Under the pieces are notes generated by a model that was not told the origin of the DNA, searched no databases, and saw only the letters and a list, made by a program, of their open reading frames with translations. From NCBI GenBank assembly GCA_031310005.1, contig CM062386.1, positions 2,108,001 through 2,172,000 on the forward strand: DNA of 64,000 nt, read 5' to 3'. The position numbers and the translations under genes are program-made. Source of the DNA: Dactylellina haptotyla. Taxonomy: Eukaryota > Ascomycota > Orbiliomycetes > Orbiliales > Orbiliaceae. Shown in pieces: positions 32,626 through 45,461 of this stretch; positions within the stretch are counted from its first letter, which is position 1, and each line of letters opens with the position of its first letter.

Positions 32626-35600
32626 GAGTTGTTGTTTCCCAGATAGGTAGAGATCTTTTATTTTTCTTGCACAATGTGGAGAACGTTTCGAAGGGCTGGG
32701 GACGAAAATGTCGAGGGAAGGAATCAATCACACCGTTCTTCCTCCTATTTGTGCCTATTTACTGCATGGCGCGACAAAAGATGATGCAGACGCATGTGTT
32801 GAGGCGCGCATAGACCGGTTTGAGCCACACTCTCCACCGCGCTCGCAACTGGCTATTTTATGTCAAGATATATACACTTTTCCTATCGCTGCCATTTACT
32901 CCAATTTTTATTCTATTTTATTTTTTTGATGAAAGTCAGCGTTCCATGTTCTGTTTTTTTTTTTCTTTTTCTTCTTCTCTTTTTGGGGGGGTTTTGCGAA
33001 TCTTCAAGCACTCACTTCAGCAATTTAACCCTGCCAATGCTATAGCCATTGTATATACCACCACGATATCAAAATGTTTAGTGCTTAGTTGCTTTGAGTT
33101 ATCACAAGGCGCAATATCCGCTCGCGAATCCGTTGCTCTAATTGGCAGGCGCACTACTATATATGGCCATATGGAGATCCAGCCATTAAGAAATCCTCTT
33201 GTCTAATCTCCGAGCCACATGGCGACCTGGCGTGATCTTTCACACTCCCACAAATCTTATCGAGAGACAACCCAACCTGCCAAATGGATCCGTTCCTTCT
33301 CACGAACCCTGGAAAATGAAGGGGGAGGTTTGCTCTTTTTCATGCCCCATGAAGGATTCGCGAATGTTGGTTTGACTCTGCCGCTGTAAACCCCGCAAAA
33401 GAAGAGCATCAAGATTTGGTGACAATATAAAATTGGGCTGGAACGTTGGAGTAACACAAGCAGATCTCTCCACCTGCATTCCAGGGATGCCGGTGCCTCG
33501 GCACCAAATAATCAACCCCATCGTCATCCCGCCCGTTCGTTGTCAACAGACCAGAAGGAGAAAGGTCTAAAACTAGCCTCAGAACGAGATGAAAAAAGGT
33601 TGAATAGACAATAGGATCGCCCGGTTCGCACGCGTAATGACCTGCCGGTTGTATTCGCCCATTTTTCTCATGATGTAACTTATAGGGGCATCGCGCTACT
33701 CACCTTGGCCGACCTAGTAGGTTTTGTAGTGTCGTTATATTACGTTGACACCCAAGGATTCTTCAACAAGTTAACTGAGGGGAAGGGGGTGAAGGAAAAA
33801 TACCCCATCGCCAGGAGAGTAAGAGAATGGAGAAAAGGAAAAAAGAATAAAACCGACCACTAAGAAAATCCCCTAAACATGCAAAACCCACGAGCTTACA
33901 TACATTCAGGAACAAGGCGTGGGCTGCTCTGTTTTGTGATAAGCTGACGCTACTCTTGCGCCAATCATTTAACAGGAATCTGCCTAATTACATATGCAGG
34001 TAATGCCAGCATATGTCTACATAAAACGGGCCTAGTGAATATGCAGCAATTGGGGGAAGGGAAAAAGAACGAAGCGTCGAAAAGCTGTCAGTGTTAATTA
34101 ATACCAGAGAAGCAAGAAATAGTGAAAGAGAGTGTGAAAAAGAGGCGATATCCCTGAAACTCGACGCAAAATATGTCCTGGCCACGTCTAGATTTTTCTT
34201 TTTGGGGTCATTTTAGGCCCTAATTGGCAACTTTTCTCCGTCATCAACGTTGCGTTAACTCGTTTCAGGTCGCGGTCCCGCCTTGACTTTCGATATTGGA
34301 TCGAAGCCCGTGTAACTCGGGCTAACCAAAACGCTTACACATTTTTTTAACCATGTTTTCCTTTTTTCGAGAATTTTCTTTTTTACCTTTCCCTGCTTTG
34401 GAGACCATGACGAAGGGGGGAGGGACACTAGTACCTGCTGCAAAGAAAGAGAAGGAACGAAAGAAAAAAAGAACACCCAGCACGAAATTAATAGAATTTG
34501 GACGTTCGAACGTTGGCACTACTGTTCCAGGTTTAACCCGCTGCAGCGCAGTAAGCGGTCTTCTTTGACACTAGCTGCAGCACCTTCACTAAAAAGGCTT
34601 ACTCTTTTGCTTTCTCTTTCGCTGTGGATTTCCCGTCTCGTATCAGGCTGTGCAAATGTAGCAAAGTGCAAAAGGAAATTTTTCAAAGATAGAAGTGTCA
34701 AAAACAATGAAGACGAAAAAAAATAAAACCCGACTAAAAAATTACTAAAATAAAAAAATCCACCAGGCGCGAAACCGGGTCTCCTGCCTGCCTACTTTCT
34801 TAGCTGCTTTTCTCATTAAAGGCATCCCCAAGACCGACTCTGATGCGAACGAGCAAGAAAGAGGAATAGAAGAAAAGCACAAAGCTCGCCGCTGTGGCAC
34901 CCTTTTTCTTTTAATTATAATTGAACTTCCTTTCTTGTGCCACTCGATCCTTTTTTCCTCCTCCACGTCTTCTTTCGTTTCAGAACAGAACAGCCCTTCG
35001 AGGTGAGATTCCAGCGGGTTTCTCAGTGGGATAGGATATTCAGGGCCAACTTGAAGGCAAATTGGTTTTCACTTTTTTCTTTCTTTCTTTCCCTTCTTTC
35101 CTAAGTAACTTTTACTACATTCGTTTCTTTTTCTTTTTCTGTTTTTTCTTCTTTGAGAAAGAGAGAAAGAAGAAAGAGAGAAAGCAAAGTGTAATCGTGG
35201 GGGGGAATATAATGGGAATCCGAGTCGCCAACTTCTGCCAGCCAGCTCCGAAAGGTCCAGAATACGAAATAATCCATGAACCAAAAATTGCCAACCCAAA
35301 ATCCGAAGAGTATAATCTGCGGGAGCAGCGAATCGTTCGAGTTCCGCTGGTAAATGTAGGCGCTGCAGCAGCCAGTGCGAGTGCGACACAGACCACCATC
35401 ACACACACGAGACCACCAATTCATAATTCAACTTGTCCGGTTTTATTATTAACAGTATCGATCATTGCTTCAAATAACGAGGCCTCTACAAACGAGAAAA
35501 GTAAAAGGGAAAATTCTTTCGCAAACACCCCATTCAATTGTCGGCAATTAAACTTTGGCACCCATCGCCTCATCTCTACTACTACTTACTCACCTCACCA

Positions 35601-36082
35601 GAAGAATATTATAGTATAGGAAAGAGCTATATAAGTGCTGCTGCTTACTACAATTGCTGAATCCGCCCTTTTTTTCCTGTTTTGGACCGACAGGTTTTTC
35701 TTTTTAAGCCGGCGCACTGCTCGGACGACGTTACGCCTTCCCGCGATTGCGCATTCTGGCAGAGAAAAGGGGAGCAGGGAAGTTACGGCACGGTACAGCA
35801 AAAGGGAAGGAAGGCAGCGAGCGAGCGAGCGAACGAGGAAGGGAGGGGGAATAGCGCACGAGAGGATCAAATTGAGCTGAGCCGCCACCGTTGGATTGGA
35901 TCGCAAACACCATCTCAGAAAGAAAATTAAACAAAAAAGAAGAAAATCAGGTCGAAGGGGACAAATTGGGCCCTAAAGAAGGAAACATACATACATACAT
36001 ACGCACAGTCACTCACAGAAAGGACAACCACGCAAGTACACAAACCGACAGCCGGACAAACACGCCCGCGAAAATAGAAACC
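32626..36082. other. Gene-free stretch, 3.5 kb, with long pyrimidine/purine runs
   Basis: No convincing gene. It has several strand-asymmetric tracts (T/C-rich near 35070-35150, A/G-rich near 35155-35190). A 136-codon ATG frame at 35212-35619 starts MGIRVANFCQPAPKG and weakly resembles the start of the AT-hook protein at 36083, so this may be leader, an alternative first exon or a decayed copy. Confidence 0.4.
35985..36002. repeat. (CATA)n microsatellite
   Basis: Four to five perfect CATA units lie about 80-100 bases upstream of the ATG at 36083, in the presumed leader. Confidence 0.8.
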
Positions 36083-37620
36083 ATGTCGGAGTTCAGATTC
36101 AGGGTGCCGAACTTCACGCGACCGACTCCGCCGTCGGTGGTGGAGGATCACAATGCGGCCTCGCCCACCAGCTCGAATGCGTACTCGAACGCAATGAAGT
36201 CCAAGTTCCGCATCACCCAGTTCGTCCGCGAGAGCAAGCACGTGGACCCCAAGAGCAGCGTGTCGGGGGACGACGGGCCCACCAAGAGGCCGTCGATATC
36301 AGTCCATACGCTGAACACCCCCCTCACAGCGTCCTCGACGACGACTCCCATCTCTGCAATCACCAATTCAGCTGCTGCCTCAGCTGCTCCAGCTGTTGCG
36401 GCCGTCAACGTTGCCGCTCCTCCCGCGCCGGCGGAGGGTGTCAAGTCTGAGCACCCCGGCGCTAGCAGGAGCTCGGATGCCTCAAGCCCGCGGACGGTGT
36501 CCAAGGATGCCGCTCCATCGGCTGGCCCGCCATTGGCACCGAAGCCCGTCTTCACGATCCGAGAAACGACACCGACCAGCATCAGCAAGGCCAAAGTACG
36601 TGAATTCCAATCTCTCTCCCTCCCTCTCTCCGTCACTCTTTCCGCATCTCGTGTTTCGTGCTAATCAAGCAATTCGTGTATGGTGTGGTGGTGCAGCAGG
36701 CCCGACGTTCGTTGCCCAATCTGAAGTTGGTCCCACCAACACATTTCAACCCATCCCTGCCGTACCCCGACGGCCGCACTCCGCCTCCCATCGACCCTTC
36801 GCGCTCCGTCGAGTGGAACAAGGTCGTCCGCAGCATCCAGGCGACCTCGCTCGAGGCCATCGTCACCAAGCTTCTCGATGCCCTCTCTGACCGGCCGGAG
36901 TCCGGGCCCGGCACCTTGGTCACCCATCTCGGTGACATTTTCCTCGACGATGCCACGAAACAGATGTACCGGCAGGTCCGCGCCATGGACCCGCGATTGG
37001 GCTCCATCGTATCGTCTTCCAGTACCGCCCCTCCGTCGGCGTTAAACGGGATGACTCCTTCCAGCGAGATGTCGACACCGATACCCCATTCTTCGGTATC
37101 CAGACTGCCGACGCCGGCCTCCACTCAGAGAAGGAGTCTATCCGGAGCCATTCCTCGGCCAACGCCAGGCGGAGTCCTCATAGCCCCGAAGCTTTTCGAG
37201 CCGCGAGAATACAAGCCGAATAATGCTAGGAAGTTAAAACGAAAGTCGGAGGCTGACAAGGACGGCGTAATCTCGAGGCTACTCAGTGCAAAGCGAAACG
37301 CATCCCTCGGAGAACTAGGACATTTCAGCATAAGCCCTGACGGCTCACTGGGAGGCGAACCACCCGTTAAGAGGAAGCGTGGCAGACCAAAGGGTTCTAC
37401 CAAGGCTGCCATTCAAGAAAGGGAGTCTCTAAAGATGCAGGCCACTGCGGCAGAACAAGCCAGTGAGACTTTAACGGAGACCACATCCATCGTCACCTCA
37501 AGCGTTTCTCCAGTTATGGAAGAAGAGAGACTGCCAACAGGAACTTCCATCGAGCTAAGAGCCTCTTCACCTTCACCACGGCCAGACTTAGCCACAATAC
37601 AAGCCGAAGCCACGGCTTGA
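36083..37620 (+). CDS. AT-hook protein, probable chromatin or transcription factor
   Basis: Exons 36083-36595 and 36697-37620 give 478 residues. The intron starts GTACGT and ends at the first CAG of CAGCAG; using the second removes one Gln. The N-terminus MSEFRFRVPNFTRPTPP and KSKFRITQFVRESK are the most structured-looking parts of a Ser/Ala/Pro-rich half. Exon 2 has a helical block (SVEWNKVVRSIQATSLEAIV...LGDIFLDDATKQMYRQV) and a canonical AT-hook, KRKRGRPKGS, near residue 400, preceded by basic text fitting a nuclear signal. AT-hooks bind the minor groove of AT-rich DNA. Target genes and partners are unknown, and the helical block matches no family I can name. Confidence 0.75.
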
Positions 37621-40600
37621 CATACCGATTTCGATCACCGCTCGATATCTGATGTCGATCATAACGATACCTAACGAATGAACGGCTATTCGGGAAGGAA
37701 TTCGGGCCATTGAACCTGCCTTTTTCTTTACGATGAATATTTTTTTTATCTCTTCAATCCTCTCTTTACTTTTATATTCTTATTCCTGGGCGGTGACCTC
37801 GTTATCAGTTCAAAGATACGAACTTGCGCTAATCATGACCTTTCCCACGCTTTCTTTCCCGTTTCGTTTACTTATTCCTCTCCTATCAGTTTCTCCAATT
37901 TTCGCGTCAGCAAGTAACCTCGCTACCACTCCCTCTTCTTTTAATAAGAGTCATGAGTCTATCAGTTATGGGAGGGTATTTCCGGGCCCGTTAGTTATCG
38001 GATATTCCAGGGCATTGGGTGTGGATACACCCAAAATCGTCTTTGGGATCAAGTGCTTTCCTTAGTTCTTCTTTTCTTGTTTTATTTTTAAATTTTCGGA
38101 CACTAGAGATACCCAGGGATATATTTTTGGATTTGTTTTACAAAAAATTCTTTTTCCTTGTATTTTTTTTCTTCTTTTTTTTGAATAATGAACGCCAACG
38201 TTAAATGGCATTTTCTTCACTTTGCTATTGAGATCCTTTCTTTCTTCTTTCTTTACCCCCTTTTCCAAGGCGGACGGTTTTCAAAATTCAATATTTATTC
38301 TATAGTGTTTAACTCTACCTTTTCCAGAACCCCTTTGGATTTTTCTCCTTGATTGCCTCTCTCCCCTCTTTCATCCTTATTGAATCTGAGAGTATTTTCA
38401 ATCGATTGATAACATCTTGCCCGTTTCTTACGGCCATTATTCCGCTTATAGCAACCAAAAGCTATTTTTATTCGAATCACTCGTGTCTCTCGCTAGTCAT
38501 GTTTTTTTGACAGCTCTTTCAACTCACGTCTCTACCGCTCATATCTCGGCTCGGGATTGCTATTTTATTCTTCGAACTTCCTCTCCAAAATAGGCAAATT
38601 TCTTCGACAAAGGTTAAATAAAACTACTAAAAAAAAAACTGCATCTTCTAGCTGATGGACGCTAAACGCGACCCTTATTCTTTCTCTTCTCTTCAGGGCT
38701 TGGTGCGCTGCATGTTTTCCTCCTCCCTCCTCCTCTTTACGTTTTGTGCATGCAGATAGATGTAACAATGTGCTAATGTCTTTTTATTTGGGGGGCTTTT
38801 GGAAGGGTCAGCTGGTTCTTTTTAGCCGACGGGAAAAGTTTTCTTTACTGCAGCTCTAGAGGTCTCCTATAATATCATTTTTTTGGTCTTATTTCCCTAT
38901 TTGCATTCTCGGATTTAAGGTGCCAAATTCGAATCCTATATTACTGTGTGTTAAACCGCTCGATTACGCGAGCGATAAATCAGGTGCGTTCGCCTAGTAC
39001 ACCCGCCACCACGTTGTGGCTAAACGAGGTTGGCATGTTTGCGAAACTGTGACGCCATCTCGTAGGATGGACGAAATATCATTTCAAGGCCTCGAGGCTT
39101 CAATTGCTCGAAGAAGAGGTTTTCGTCCAAAATTGGTTAAGTATTAATATGACTGGTACACTCGTTTCCACGTATGCAATTGCGTTACAATCGGATAATA
39201 CAAATAGGTATGGTTTTTGAGATCAAATACCAATTGGAGGCGAGTTGCTCCGGGCGATAGATTGGCAATGAATCGTTTCGCAATTGGAGTCTAATCTAAA
39301 ACTCCTACCTAAGTTTGATCACATGGGAGTAGTGGAGTTTGTTTCACAATTATTTCTGACGAAGTATTATGTAATTCCGCGCTATCGATGCTTTGGGAAA
39401 GGTGAGACCAGAAGATAAATCTTGAAATGAAAGTAATCGCGTCTGACATGCGAAGTGATACTAAACGTGAGAACTCGTCTGTCTTGTTGGCTTTATACGT
39501 AAGTAGTTGCTTAGATATTCATATTACAGATTCTTACCTCCCTCCCTCACGTGCCCTTATCCGGGGCATCGATTCTCGAAAAATACATTTGGGCCATTTC
39601 TCTAATTGCGGGGAAATTTAAAGTTCTTGGCAAAGGAGAAACTGATGAGCGAGGCAGATCAGTTATACCAAGTTTCCTTATACGTCGTCTAATATCTGAA
39701 ATTTGTATTCACGAATCAATAGAGACGTCATATAGAATCTAGACGACAAATTGCTTCGTAATTGCTGATTCATATGTAACCACTAATCATCATGTACGTA
39801 TACTCTAGCAACCCGGTATAAATTTAATTAGTTTCGTGCTATAACATGCTATTTAGCCGCGGTAGGTTCTAGGCTTCGAGTTTCGGTTATCAGACAAATG
39901 TGGATTGACGGTATATCAAGGGATCATTTGGATGAGTGAGAATAGAACGAAAAAAGACTGTGTGGTCAAGTACTAAAATATTCAATTGAAGCACGACGAG
40001 AGCAGTAAGTTCACGACAATCAACTTTGCCCCATAAACCAATACGAATCAACTTCCAAGTTGTTCACACTGTGTGTTGTTTCCTGTTGGAAGTTGGCTTT
40101 AGTGACTTGAATTGATATGGCAATAACCTCCGTGATGCATAAACGAATGCTGCTGCTGTGTGCCGCATAGGACCGAATTAATCGTCCGAACTTAAACCGA
40201 AATCGAAGACGATTACCTAAAAATTGTGGGTGTACTTTCATGTAAGTACTTGGCAACAGGATATACAATCGTATCGTCACGTTTAGCTAAGTGTGGCTTC
40301 ATAAAATTCGAGTTCCGTTTGGCTACACAAGTGCACAATTTTCTTCATATCTTGTTCAATATTGCAACAATGCGCTTCTTCAATTCGAAGGTCGATCCGA
40401 GTTTCCCGAGCTCAGACGGAATAGAAAGGCTTGCCATGATATCTTGCATAGAAGGCTGCGAATCCGAATTGTGATTCGACCGCAACTGAGTACCATCCAT
40501 CCATGCAGGTCAAGAATGTGTGGTTTCGAAAAAAAAATCCTCTGCAGGTGCAGAAATCCATTACATTCTTTTCGTCTGATTTTTTTCATCCCGAAGGAAC

Positions 40601-43600
40601 TCAGGAGTTCGGTGAAAAAAAAAAAAAAGCAGCCGTTTTCGTATAACCTACATTGGTTCTCGAATTTAGACCAGCCCTTGTCAATGTAATCTAGACTTTT
40701 GGATCACGAGGTTCTGGCTTCGCTAATGAGACTTCGGGAGGAATGCTCGCTAGCCGGGTACAGCAAACAGAAACAAATTTGGCATCACAAACGAGAAAGG
40801 AGAAAAGAGAAAGAGCCAGTCGCATGCAGCGGCACGTGTGAATTATCAGCCATGATCTCGCAGACCCTGCGGCTGCATGTCGTCGAAGAAGCTATCACAT
40901 CTTGGCGAAATCATTTTTTTTCTCTATCAGTCAACAAAATGCGGGGCAACCCCTCCTTTAATCCTATCGCCTGGACCGCTGTTAATGAGGAATAAACGGA
41001 CTTCGCGTTATCGGTGAATCGGATCGCGGAATCGAGAATAAATTGTAAATCATTACCATCAACGCGTGTCTGGTTGGCTATAGCGTTAGGTTTTCTATAT
41101 ATTATATTTCTCTGATGATCAAAAAAATTAATTATCGACCTCGCTAGTTTCGGTTGACGAGGCTGTCAACGGATAAAATCGTCAGTGACGTCGATCCTCA
41201 TTGGGACATCATTTCGAGCCTAGCGAAACGGCCAAAAGACACGGCATATGAAAGACGGTCCTTTACCCTTGCCCATGTGCTTGCGCGAGCGACGGAAACC
41301 CAAGAATATGGAGCGGATATATGTTCTCAGCCTAGTTAGCGCTATTTTAGAAAGCTGCCCATGCTATTTGAAGCAGCTGAAATGGCCAGCATTTTATTAG
41401 TGACTCGATTGTCTCGAAATTCTCGGATTCCAAGTCTCATGGCTCGCGGGACGGGAACGTATTTAGAAAATGTGCGTCGGTTTTCTGGATCATGTCACGA
41501 TAGTGACCTGACCTGCTGAAACCTTCGAGCAGGATTACAGACCAGGGGTAGCAAGTTATTTTTGATGTAATTGTTACGTTTTTATATGTCATTCTGGCTG
41601 TGTGGGCAAAAGGCAAGTGAAAGCTTGATACCTCAATCGTTAAAAAAGGAGAGGAGATATATTTCGACATAAAATATCCCTCACGTATCACAAAGCATCT
41701 ATCGCGTCAATACGATCAGAGTAATAGAGCACGAGGGTGCCGGATTCAAAGCAATCTGATGCCGCTGCCGTGTTGCCCTCTTTTCTTATCAACTGCCCAA
41801 CGGTTACACCGAAGATCAGGTTATCACTGAAGAAAGTCTGCATTTCTGAGCCGACGGGATGGGTTGGGTGTCAAACTCGTAATCCCGCCAAGGATTAGGG
41901 CATGGCTCATCGATGGAGCGAACGGACGGGAGCGATAGACGAAACAGCAAATCAGCCATCGTCGATGAGAGGCAACGTTTCACAGTTTCATTTCCTGAAC
42001 CATGGTCGTCTTCTCTAATTGTAACATTCGCTGACATGGTCATGTCAAATAACAATAATCGTATTGCATTGGAGGCGTTCTGAATTAATTGGTATCGCGA
42101 ATGTTAGGGAGAAAATCCCTCAACTAAGAGAGTGCTAAAATATGACCTGGTGGAAGCGGAAATACTCAAAGATCGACAAGTTTACTTTGCAAGGGAACCT
42201 GATACGATTCCGAGCCAGGGTGGAGCAAAAAGTTAACCAAGAAGGCAAGAAAAATTTTCGTGACATCGTGAAGAGTACCCTGCGAGAATGGACGACTAGC
42301 AACACATTTACAAGGCTAAGAATGATGATGTTCCCATGTGCTTTTCCCTTTTAGGATTCATGGCATCAGGCTTGCGGGACTTTTAGGAAGGAGACAAAGC
42401 TGAACGGACTGGCCCAGCTGGTAAGGTCTGCCGTATGCCGGTAAGTCGTGGCTTCGGAAGTACTGTGAGCCCGGGCAATTGGTAACCAAACAGCGATTGC
42501 ATCCCAAGCCGAGCCATGCAGACTGACAGAAAGGTCATTCGGATCGATGGAATGGAATGGAATGAGTCGTTTTGATAGAATCCGGAAACGAATTCAAAGC
42601 CACGAAAATGGAAAGAACAAAAAAATAAATAAATTGTTGCACCAAAAGTGAAGACATGAGCGACTTGCCTTGGAGGAACGAGAAATGTCTTTATGCCTTG
42701 TGTAGATCTGAGGGAAACCACCTATCGCTCCTATGCACGTCTGATGTCAGCCTGACATGTGGGTTGCAGTTTGCAGTGCAGACCAGACCGGCCGGACCTT
42801 GAGACCCAGCCCAGCCACGGCTGGGGACAGATATGTTCAAGGACAAGGGCAAAACGGGAGCACTACACGACCTCGACGCAGTTGGTACCTGTGTTGATCT
42901 AGCCGTCTCTGATATCGAAGAACCGACGACACAATAATGATAAGTGTTTTACAAGACTCCAAACCGATTGCGTCGGTTCGTGCACAGCCGTGTGCCAACG
43001 TGGATCCAACAAGGGAGAGACCGAACCTCCAAGATAGACTTACGTCCACCCAAGTCCGGATAGTTCATTCTGCATCCATTCGAGCTTAGTGTCCCTTGGT
43101 TTTGTCGAACAGAAAAAGTACGTACCCAAACTGCGGCCATTTTCTTGTCCAACAAAACAAAAGCAACAACGAGACTGCCCTGTTGAGAAAAGGGGACTAA
43201 CGAAAGGCTAACGGAAAAGGTTGGCGGGCGCCAGTTGGATCTTGATTCGATTTCATCATGAATTGGTCGAAGAATTATCTTTCGTCTTTTAAAAACGTGC
43301 CCACGCCCATGAATTCAACCCCAGATAACTTGCATTTGTTTATCGCCCTAGTCTTCTTTCTTGCATCCTCCCCAAGGATATAATTTTTTTTTCAATTATA
43401 TCTTTCCCCACAGCTAGCGCGGTCGATATTCTTTTTGCGAACCTTCGATTCGGTATTTTTTCAGGATCCGTAAACCTTTTTTCTGGAATCAAGAAATACA
43501 GACTTCCTGAATATCCCTCTTATATATAACAAAAGCAAGGTCGCTAAAAAGCCCTCAACTGACAAGGCTTTCTCGAAACTGGTGTTTTAAGCGGAGACAT

Positions 43601-44542
43601 ACCACCCGGAACAAATTACCAGACTTTCCATTCGCATGAATTGCCACTGCCGCTGATACCAGGAGCAACGGTTTACTTTTTCCCTTCCCTCCCTAATTCT
43701 CACGATAACAAAAAAAAAATTCTGTCTCGCGTTCTGACCTGCACCACCGGTCAGAAATTAACCCTGGGCTTGGTGGACCTCCTCGGCTGGAGCTGAAACA
43801 GCGAAATCCCTGCAGAGGGATTACCAAACCTGGAAAATCGCAGCTTGCATAGACGCTTTTCTCGCAAATTGTCTGGCATCGAGATTGCATTGAGGCATTT
43901 GGGGAGGAAATAATCAACCTATTCGGAACGGATTTTCTCAGGTTGTTTTCCCTGAATATAGTAAAGGACAATACACGATACTACACAGTGCCACACCCGC
44001 CTGCGGACTAGTTGTGCAGCCGCAGACAATATATATCAAATCTTTAATTCAGACGAAATTTTAGTCTTCTTTTTCTTTTCCCGCTCTCAAATTTTAAACC
44101 ATATTTTCTTCTCGAAGACAGTAAACATCCTTCCGGAGCTCCTATATCTATATTAAGATATCCCGAGAACCATTTTGATATCTCGGAACCTCTTCCTTTT
44201 CGACCTAAACTCTCTCGCTTGCTCCCGCCCTCCGACACTTCTTTTTCACTTTCTGGCACTTTTCTATTTTTTATTTTTTTGGTTAACACCTAAATTGGGC
44301 CAACCTCTTTCTGAAACCCGACGTCTACCACATTGTCAACACATAGCTGGCCTGCCACCTGTGCCCCAGCTTTGCTAGAATTATCTTATATCACACTCCA
44401 ATTAATCGCTCAGACTAGGTCACGGGTATCCATTACGCTAGACCTGATACCGTCACAAATAACCTGCATCAACCACTCCCAAGCAGGAAAAAAAAAAGTT
44501 TAGATATATTATATATCAAGGAAGAAAATTTTAAATAAGAAC
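37621..44542. other. Gene-free stretch, 6.9 kb
   Basis: The longest stretch without a supportable gene. Every frame is short (at most about 110 codons) and none shows a domain, a splice-linked pair or a repeat family. T-rich tracts lie at 37.7-38.3 kb. The last 1.2 kb (about 43.3-44.5 kb) is pyrimidine-rich and AT-rich like a long leader for the gene at 44543. Non-coding RNA or distal regulation is possible. I see no transposon remnant. Confidence 0.45.
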
Positions 44543-45461
44543 ATGGCGCTGGTAACCGCGGTTGGAGTCAAACAACAGACTTTCGAGTCCCCGTCACCGC
44601 TGTTACTACCGGAAAGGCTTGACTTAGAAAGCCCGGACACCATTGCAGCCTTATCACATTCTCAGAGACCTCATACTCCCTCTGGGTTTACCCCACTACC
44701 AACTCGGCCATCAGTAATCACAAACAAGATGACCCCATATAACTCCATCTCCAGACACGAGCCGAGAGAGGCCAGACGCTTATTAACCAGGCTGCCTTCC
44801 GTCAAGAACGACCGAAGGAACAAGACATCCAGTGGCTCTTCGACTCCAGATTTGTCCAGATCAAACTCGACCACCACAAGTAACACACCAGTTTTGTCGC
44901 CTGAATCCATCCCGGAGTCATTGTCTAGTCACTCCTCTTCAGACATCTCTTGCTATAAACTTGGCAGGAAGCAATCAATGGAGAGCCTCGCATCGAGTGA
45001 TAACAGCAGTCAGTACTCGTGTCTTGCAAAGGACGACCAGTACCTGCTACATCTGAAGGATGTCGAGGGCCTCTCGTGTTGGAGCGACATCGCCGAGAAG
45101 ATGTTGCAGAAGGGATACCCAGTTCAAAAGAGAGGTTTGAGAACGAGGTATTGCATCCTTAAGCGGGATTTAGACCTTTCTGTATGTTTTTCTATTCGCA
45201 AATTAACTACTTTTTTGGGTAAAACGCGATGCTAATTTTTTCGGTATGCAGCTTCAACGCTCGATGGAGAATCTCGTCAATATTCAGACTGAAGTCGACG
45301 AAGTCCTCGGTTCGACTAGCTGTCCTGTCCGAAGGCTAGCTTCTTTCAAGAACAAGAAGATTGGAGGCAACCTTCGCGTTTACGACGAGGAAGACGAGGC
45401 TGTTGACCCTAGAGTCTGGGAAGATCTGGCTGCGTCGCTACAGGCTAGCGGCTTGAGATGA
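44543..45461 (+). CDS. Ser-rich protein with Myb/SANT-like segment
   Basis: Exons 44543-45181 and 45252-45461 (GTATGT...ATGCAG, between codons) encode 282 residues. The first 165 are Ser/Thr/Pro-rich and probably disordered, with likely phosphosites. The segment DDQYLLHLKDVEGLSCWSDI followed by AEKMLQKGYPVQKRGLRTRY (about residues 171-210) has the spacing of a Myb/SANT-like DNA-binding fold, including the central Trp and the LRTRY helix. The C-terminus is acidic with a helical end (VWEDLAASLQASG). It may be a DNA-binding regulator, but the Myb-like assignment is from pattern only. The gene has the longest upstream gene-free region in the window. Confidence 0.65.

Noticed and set aside
42383-42721. 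112-codon minus-strand frame in the 6.9 kb gene-free stretch
   Set aside because: Aromatic-rich product with no domain and no supporting splice signals; likely chance.
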